From Magnaporthiopsis rhizophila (lineage: Eukaryota; Ascomycota; Sordariomycetes; Magnaporthales; Magnaporthaceae), in the NCBI GenBank assembly GCA_003049465.1, contig PYSS01000088.1, forward strand, positions 1-64,000: a stretch of 64,000 nt of DNA, in the 5' to 3' direction. The position numbers were made by a program, and so were the translations under genes. Below the pieces are notes generated by a model that was not told where the DNA came from, did no database searches, and worked only from the letters and a program-made list of their open reading frames with translations. Positions 57,783 through 64,000 of the stretch are shown here, in pieces. Position 1 is the first letter of the stretch; every line of letters begins with the position of its first letter.

Positions 57783-60246
57783 TTAATTCTTGGCAGGACC
57801 CGCAGGCTTTGTCGACGCCGACGAGGCGCTTCTCTGCAGGGTCGTCAGGGCGTCGATGCCGCCGCCTTTGAGGAGACCATGCTTGCCGAGCGCAGCCAGC
57901 AGCATCGTGTTCTGCGACCTGAAAGGGTTGGTATCGCATGTCAGCAACATCAATTTTCCACATCACATAAGCCTATCGCTCTACAAAAAACGGTTCACAG
58001 CTGGCACACAGGAGGTTGCCCTTCATCGTATACATACTGTAGCTCCCCGATCTGATCCTTGAGAATGCCGAGCTGCTTCAGAGCCAGGTCGCGCTCCGTC
58101 CGGGCGCGGTCCAGCCCCAAAGCCAGATTGGCCTTCTCCTCGCGCTCCATCTGCTTGCGGCGCCGCTCGGCCGCCTTACGCTCCTCGTGGTCGCGCCTGG
58201 CCTCGAGCTTCTTGAGCTCGCGCCGGTACTTCTCCTCCTGGCATGCAATCTCGCACTCGTGCTTTTCGCGCAGCTTCTGCATCGCCTGTTCGTCCTTGTC
58301 GCGGTCTTCCTGCCGTTTCGCGAGTGATCGCTCCTGCACCTTTGCGATCTTATCGTTCACCTTCTTCCGCCGCTCCTGCAGCTTCTTGAGGTCCTTCTCG
58401 TGCTGCAACGCGGCCCGTGACGGCGCCGCTGACGACTCCGACTCTCTGGACTCCATCGAATGGCTCGACGGTGCCTTCCTCAGCGTCTCCGTTTTTGCCT
58501 CCCCCGTGACGGCCGACTGGCTGTCGAAAGTGGGGGAATCCTCGACTGACTGCTCTGGCGTCTGCATTGCTGAGCTGAAGGTCCGCACAGAAGATGTGGT
58601 GCTTGCGTCTGAGTCCGTGTCGTCGTCTCTGCTACGGCCCAGGTCCGGGTCCGAATCGGTAGCTTTTAATGGGCCGTCGAAGCGACCTGGTATGCGCGAC
58701 GCGACCATAGAACCAGCCACGCCGATGGCACCGGTAATCATGCTGTAGAGACCACCACCAGGCGCCACCGCCGGTGTCTCTTCCGCCTGCGCATAAGGAT
58801 CTGGGACCAGGTTTTGGATGGGAGCCTCCGGCTGAAGGCCTACTTCTGCTTCTGCCGTGGCTATCGCCCGATCCTCCTCCTGCTGCTGGGGCTTCTCTTC
58901 AGAGACGCCCATTGTGCGCTCTGCGGCCTCTGTGTTGGCATTGTCGACCTCGGCCTCCTCGACAAGATCCTCGAGTCGCTTTGAAGCGAGCCAGTCGAGC
59001 AGCCGCCCCGCGTCGCCAACTACCGAGGATGGCGTGCCCTTCTCGACCATGAACCTCGGCACACTGCCGCCGGGGTCACTGCGTGTGATCATGAGCCACT
59101 CCACAGCCACCTCGATTTTTTCACCGACACCCATGTCAGCGTCCACATCCTTGATGGTGCCCACGTCGCTGCGAGTTGACCGCGCGTCCTCGCCACCGTC
59201 GTCGTCCTCGGCAGCCCGGCCAGTGGCTTTCCGTGCAGACCGCACTATGGCGTTCCTCCCGAGCGCAGCCCGCTCTGCCCTGCGAAAGTCGCCGGCTTCG
59301 TCCCTGTCAAGGTCGATGGACGAGCGGACCCTGCGCAAGGGGACGTCGGCCGGTATCTCCCGGATGATCTCGACGGACTCGTACTGGCCGCGTATGTAGC
59401 CTTGCCGCGGCGGACATTCTGTGTGGACGCACGGCTTAGACACGATCATGAACTGCCTCGGGGTAGGCGGCGACCGACTGTAATTCTTCTTTTCCTCGAA
59501 AGGAGGTTCGGGCGTGGATGTCAACACGAGAGTCACAAAGTCTCGTGGCGCGGTCGGACCGGGAAATTGGGCAGAGAGCCGGTATACTAAGGAGGGCGCA
59601 GGCTCCGTCGTTAGCCTTGGGAGCCGTTCCAGAGCCCGGAGGTTGGGAACGGTGTCGGATACGAAGTAGGAAACACACCTTCAAGCTTCCCAATCCCCTC
59701 GACAGTGGTGCGCTCGACCCTCCTCTCGGTCCCAATGCCCCTCACGCCAGCGGCGCCCGGACCGGCATCCGGCTTGGAGGCCCGGGCCCTGAGGCCCTCG
59801 TCGAACTCGCGCTTGAGGCCGAGGCGGAACTTGTCGAAGGGGACGCCCTCGTGGACGCTCCGGCGGGCGAACCAGCTGCCCTTGCCGTCCTTGGCCGCGA
59901 GTTTGTAGACGTTAATGGCGAGCGGGTTGTCGCGCGGGTTCGTCTTGACCTCTCGCCACTCCTTGTGGAGCTGCTTGGCCGCCTGCGAGCAGCCTCCGGT
60001 GCCGCCGCCGCCGCCGGGGTAGAGGGCCTTGTTGAGGCTCGCCGCGGTGCGGGCGCCGCCCGAAGGGTCCGTCTCGGCCCTGGGCCGGCCGTGGGCAGCG
60101 TCCGCTGCATCTTGGGGAAGGGGGATGCTGTCGATCAGGGTCTGGGCATCGGAGAAGGTGGCGCGGAGGAGGTCGGGAAGACCGTCTTTGGTGACGGCAT
60201 CCCACTCTGTTGGGCACAGCGATTTGAACGGTGTGTGGTGGGACAT
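57783..60246 (-). CDS. DUF3074 (START-like) protein with C-terminal coiled coil, three exons
   Basis: A fungal protein with an N-terminal DUF3074 domain, predicted to share the START lipid-binding fold; ligand unknown. Exon 1 is 60246-59679, intron 1 59678-59587 (GTGTGT...TTAG, branch GCTAAC), exon 2 59586-58038, intron 2 58037-57919 (GTATGT...TTTCAG), exon 3 57918-57783. Together they give 750 codons in one frame. DUF3074 signature blocks are WFARRSVHEG (about residue 125), FPGPTAPRDFVTLVLTS (about 197-213), RQFMIVSKPC and GYIRGQYESVEIIREIP (about 233-270), and WLMITRSDPGGSVPRFMVEK (about 350). Residues ~275-560 are acidic and low-complexity with a GGGLYSMITGAIGVAGSMVA segment. A long charged coiled coil (about 575-705: KLQERRKKVNDKIAKVQERS) follows, then a Ser/Ala-rich tail. 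The start is the only upstream ATG in frame (MSHHTPFKSL). No lesion is seen. Confidence 0.87.
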
Positions 60247-61270
60247 GTTGGCTGCGGTGGAAGGCCTCGGGGACGGTGCATTGGTGGGCGCTTCAAATAA
60301 AAAAAAGGCGAGGTCCGGGAGCGCTGCGGTCGTTTAGTTCCAAGGGGCAGAAGATAGAGAAGCTACCTAGTCTGGCTAGCCGCTGAAGGCCTCTGCAGAA
60401 CACACAAAGGCTAGCACGTTCCAGGAATCTAAGCCCAGGAGGGAGTTGTAATTCAAAGTGGCGCAATGCAGGACTCGAGAGCTTTGTGAAGCGAGCAAAC
60501 TGTGGCTCAACCAGACAAGAGAGCGCCGTCAATATCTCGGATAGTTCACAGCCGACGGAGCACGCGACCCCGAGAGAACCAAGGTCAAGAGACAGATGGA
60601 CAGGAGCAGACTGAATCAGGCACTCTGCCGTTCCCGATTCAGGGCCATAGCGTATCCTTTGGCTCGCACCACGACTGCACTATGCGCACGCCGTTCTTTT
60701 AATCCCGGGGCCGTTCGGCTGCCAGCCGGGCGAATTCCTGGAGATTCTGATCCGAGAGCTTCTAAGCCTCTGGGCCGCAGCGTGGTTTGGCTCCGCTGCC
60801 TCCTTTTTGGCTTCCAGTGCACCCAAAGTGGATTATCGCGCTAGCTAGCATGATTTGCGGGTCGCTTATCGTAAACCCAAGTTTTTCGGATAGCTCGCAT
60901 ATTTCGGGGATGCACGCCATAGTTGGTGGGTACGTCCATTCCAGCGTTTCACCGTGAATAAGGACGACGATTACGGTCCGGGTTGTTCCACATTCCGCTC
61001 AATAACGCCAAATCCCCTTTTTACGTATTCGTCGGATTCTCGGAATCCTCGTATTTCTCGTATTTCACCTCCTTATCGCATTTTTCGCCTCGGTCGACCC
61101 ACCAGGCACGGCGTCACGGGACGAGACCTGCGTCGTACCCGTTACACCAAGGCAAAAGAGGAGCGTTGTTGTAGCTGGGGCTACAACTTGTGCGTGGTCA
61201 GGTCTGTGGCAGGCGTCGTGTTTTGGCAGACAGGGCTGAGCACGGTCAAGGTTTCTACCGGTCCAGATTT
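60247..61270. other. upstream region of the DUF3074 gene, no recognised gene
   Basis: The first few hundred bases should hold the DUF3074 promoter. Open frames on both strands are short and overlapping (60502-60844 plus, 60616-60822 minus, 60954-61307 plus) and show no motif. A run of 16 T at 61274-61289 lies just beyond. Confidence 0.5.
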
Positions 61271-61289
61271 CTATTTTTTTTTTTTTTTT

Positions 61290-62615
61290 GGTCCACACGA
61301 GGGCTAGACCGTCAAGCCCTGACGCCCTATGCCTTGATATACGAGAGGGAGGACGATTACGTCCGCCCCCATCCCCATAACCCTGCCGACCCCCTCTATC
61401 CCAATGACCCTGGCTCTTACCTGGACGAGTACTGGATTCACGATTTCCGCACACGAAGAGGCCACGACGCCAATGATGCGGACTCGGGTCTCCCCGCCGA
61501 CCTTAGCGGATCGCGCAATATCGTTGGTATGAGTGCGTTCGTGTTGGAAGACACCGAGCTGTCCTGGTGCCGGCCCGGTTACCGTGGCCGTCCCGTTCTT
61601 TCAATTGGCCTTCTCGCCTCGTGCCGTCGCGCCTTCGTCGAGGCGCGCCCGTTTTGCTTCCAGAGCGAGCGCAACTGGTGGTGGGCGGGGCCGTGGCACC
61701 CGTTCCTCCGCAATGTTGATGTCGAGATCGACTCGTGGCGTGGCACCCACCGGGCGTTGCTGGGAGGGCATTGGACTCTTGGCCGCGCGAGAGGGTTGAG
61801 TGGGAGCGGAGATTCCGGAGCGCGCGTATCTTTGGCCACCCGGGCTTCCCGAGCGATGATTACCTGCTCGGGCACCGCTATCCGCCCCCGTTCCTCAAAT
61901 TACAATACCTTCGCCTCACCATCCCCTTGTTTGGGATAAGCGGCTGCTTTGTCCCGGAGACTTTCGCAACTAACCTTTTCGGTGTGCGCAAAAGGATATG
62001 AAAGAGGCCGTGCGGCTAACTAAACACTTCACCCTGGCGCGGGCGCTGAAGCTGGGCGGGGACGGCTTTGCGAATGGGCGTTCTGCCTGGATGCCGCCTG
62101 GTTTGGGCTTCCGGCTGCTGGAGAACGGTGCCGAGTTTCAAAGGCCCCGGGGCCGCAAGTTTGTCAATCTCCCAGAGCCAAGGACGCTTACCATCGACTT
62201 TGACATTAACGAGCACCACATGTATGCAATGTGGGAGATCGTGGAGCGGACCGAGCGCATCTGGCAGCTGCCGCTCAACCCGAGCATCAATGGCGGTTAC
62301 CACTACCTCTCCGCCGACGGTATCGACGAGGCTCCGGACTCGAGGATTTCGTGGCGCGGATCACTCATACATCTAGACTCTTACTATCAAGATGAGGATT
62401 ACAAGAGGTACAAGGAGAAAGTATTGAAGGGCCTCGGGCCTCGGATGTACACGTGGACGATCCTATGGACTCGGAGGCGCTACGACGGGCCCGAGATTTA
62501 CCCCTATGGTGCGGCGATGGGGCTTCGCGAGGACGACCTGCAGAGCGCCGAGTACGAAGGAGGGAAGAATGAGAGAAGCAGCGACGATCCTTCCGCTGCC
62601 TCTGGTTCGCGTTAA
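61290..62615 (+). pseudogene. unrecognised fungal protein, probably frameshifted (F-box/2EXR-like organisation possible)
   Basis: Three plus-strand frames in succession carry protein-like sequence. Frame 1 (to about 61750): YALIYEREDDYVRPHPHNPA, LLASCRRAFVEARPFCF, RNWWWAGPWHPFLRNVDVEI. Frame 2 (about 61780-61980): WERRFRSARIFGHPGFPSDD, PPFLKLQYLRLTIPLFG. Frame 3 (about 62050-62615): RTLTIDFDINEHHMYAMWEI, SWRGSLIHLDSYYQDEDYKR, GPRMYTWTILWTRRRY. The second change could be an intron (about 61981-62049, branch GGCTAACTAA, ending AAG). The first looks like a 1-nt frameshift. The L..SCRR.F.EA.P motif resembles the L..TCR..Y.EA..LLY motif common in fungal 2EXR/DUF7730-type proteins, but the family is not secure. 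The N-terminus is missing or lies upstream of the T tract. Confidence 0.5.
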
Positions 62616-63510
62616 ACCTGTACCCAAAGGCCTGTCGCCTCTCAAGAAAGAGCACCTTGAGACTCGAAGACGGCAAACCGGAATGCGCCTCGGTCTTTTT
62701 CTTTCTGGGGTTCAATCGGGCGTTGACAACGCTTGCCCCGTCGAGACGCAAGTGGAGATGATGACACGATAGTTGGGCCATTGGCCCGATATTACGCGGT
62801 GTGAACACACTGAATACAACATGTTAAAAACGGTCCGCAGGACGAGGATGTCGTTGGGCCGGTGCTGGGCAAACATACTGCCCAGCACCCTCCAGCCGCC
62901 GCCTGCTTCGCCGGGCGTAATCACGTGCTGGAAGGTGGTGTGATGTCGAGAGGTAGCAAATCTGCGACTGCTCGCCTCGAGCAAGCCACCTGCTTTCGTG
63001 CATGACAGTCCGACTTCCCCAGCAGGTGGTGCTAGGCATATTGGCCAGAAAATGATTGATACGGTCCCAATTTTCAGCGCTCCCCCCCTCTTCTCCCGCG
63101 ATCTTTTCCTGTTCCCTTATACTATGCACCCGGGGCGCCGGGCCGTCGCGCACGGGGCTGGGATTCGGGTCCTCGGGTGTGGTAGTCGTGGAGCCCGACG
63201 GCTTGTCGAGCTGCGTCGCCCATGCCTGCGCCCAGAACGCACGAGCTTTACAAACGCCGCAAGCACCCGTACTTGGCGCCCATTTCGTAGCCCAAGGGAG
63301 GCGCTGTGCACTCATACTAACAGGGATCCTCACGGAGGAGGCCGTCGAAGGGCTAGGGTTCGTGGACCCGGGGGCCGTAGGGGCCGCGCTCGAGGTCAGG
63401 TTTGGCGGTGGGGATGGAGAGGGTGGAAAGGAGGCGGATGCGCGCGCGTTTAGGACGTTATTGACCGTGGCGAGGGTGGATTGTGCTGAGCCAGCGGTTC
63501 GGGGTCAAGA
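62616..63510 (-). CDS. possible unrecognised coding region, minus strand
   Basis: A minus-strand frame is open from 63504 to 62824. It reads STLATVNNVLNARASASFPP, a Pro/Ser-rich linker, then SAQRLPWATKWAPSTGACGV, KARAFWAQAWATQLDKPSGS, and IREQEKIAGEEGGSAENWDR followed by INHFLANMP. These parts look more protein-like than the opposing plus-strand frame (63056-63745), which is Arg/Gly/Val-rich. An upstream exon is likely, because the frame closes at 63507 without an ATG in good context. I recognise no domain. The plus-strand alternative cannot be excluded. Confidence 0.35.
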
Positions 63511-64000
63511 GGGCGACGCCCGAGGGTTGGCTCGTCGACGGCGGGGAGGCAGCGGTGGCCGGGTCAAGAGGCGGCGGCGGCGGCAAGCAAACGATCCCTG
63601 CCGTAAAACCGGCAGGATGGTTGTCGTTGGACACACCTTCTGTATGGTTGTGCCTGTCGTCTGTCTGTGGTGCGAGGAAGTTGGCTGGGACGGCATGGCC
63701 ATCGCCAGTTCTCGGTCGAGTGAAACAGGGGAGACGGGGACTTGAGGGGATTTATGTTTAAAAATAAACAATTTTCGCAAATCTCGTGGGGCCACATACA
63801 GCTGCCATAAAAGGGTAAAATAAGGCGCAAAAGCAACAAGAAACGCTGAGAAACACATTGTGGAGGGCGCCGAGCCGAATTTGGGGTTGGAGACGTTTGT
63901 TGTCTCCCTCAGATCATTGAAGATCGAGGCGGCGGGCATGACTCGTTTCACCGCGGCCCCTATTGGGGAGCGTTTGGGAGTTCGAGAATGCGACCTACCC
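63511..64000. other. window end, no recognised gene
   Basis: Overlapping open frames on both strands over GC-rich sequence with a ggcggcggcggc-type repeat near 63571. 63750-63800 is AT-rich. Nothing is assignable. Confidence 0.45.

Noticed and set aside
58059..59399. Long plus-strand ORFs (229 and 180 codons) opposite the DUF3074 gene
   Set aside because: Ser/Arg-rich shadows of the antisense coiled coil and linker; no splice structure or motif.

Overview
The window comes from a filamentous ascomycete genome (Pezizomycotina, most likely a Sordariomycete). Its genes are GC-rich, carry 85-120 nt spliceosomal introns with GT...AG ends, and sit beside long AT-rich blocks of retrotransposons mutated in the style of RIP (repeat-induced point mutation: CpA to TpA on either strand, with stops from TGG to TAG/TGA and CAA to TAA). 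The organism is inferred from sequence style only.

Layout. (1) 1-1718: the right end of a pogo/Fot1-like DNA transposon. (2) 1924-16584: a Ty3/Gypsy chromovirus (element 1, minus strand) interrupted by a second copy of the same family (element 2, 4346-11640). (3) 16585-20027: a GC-balanced islet with a copia-type solo LTR (16788-17072), a short Gypsy LTR (17181-17310) and an intact aldo-keto reductase gene (17333-18450, minus). (4) 20028-44412: a second pogo/Fot1-like transposon split by two Gypsy elements (element 3, 20422-27701; element 5, 28032-43272). Element 5 is itself split by element 4 (35018-42549). (5) 44415-44815: a short spacer. (6) 44821-52044: a sixth full-length Gypsy element. 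(7) 52045-64000: GC-rich host DNA. It holds a 27-bp minisatellite, a broken THADA/Trm732-like gene, an unrecognised antisense ORF, an intact three-exon DUF3074 (START-like) gene of 750 codons, and two unrecognised, partly broken coding regions.

The transposon boundaries are the firmest result. All six LTR elements have paired LTRs of equal length (481, 488, 459, 495, 128 and 461 bp). Five have perfect 5-bp target-site duplications, and the sixth (element 5) differs by one G-to-A transition. Elements 1, 2, 3, 4 and 6 are subfamilies of one chromovirus family; element 5 is a different chromovirus with 128-bp LTRs. All six reverse transcriptases have lost the second Asp of YLDD, so none is autonomous. 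Where LTR pairs are compared, the outer ~100-150 bp of the element is much less mutated than its interior.

Two genes look functional: the aldo-keto reductase (complete D-Y-K-H tetrad) and the DUF3074 protein. No operon-like or defence system was seen. The least explained sequence is a ~2-kb segment of element 5 between its chromodomain and 3' LTR (33560-35017 plus 42555-43144).
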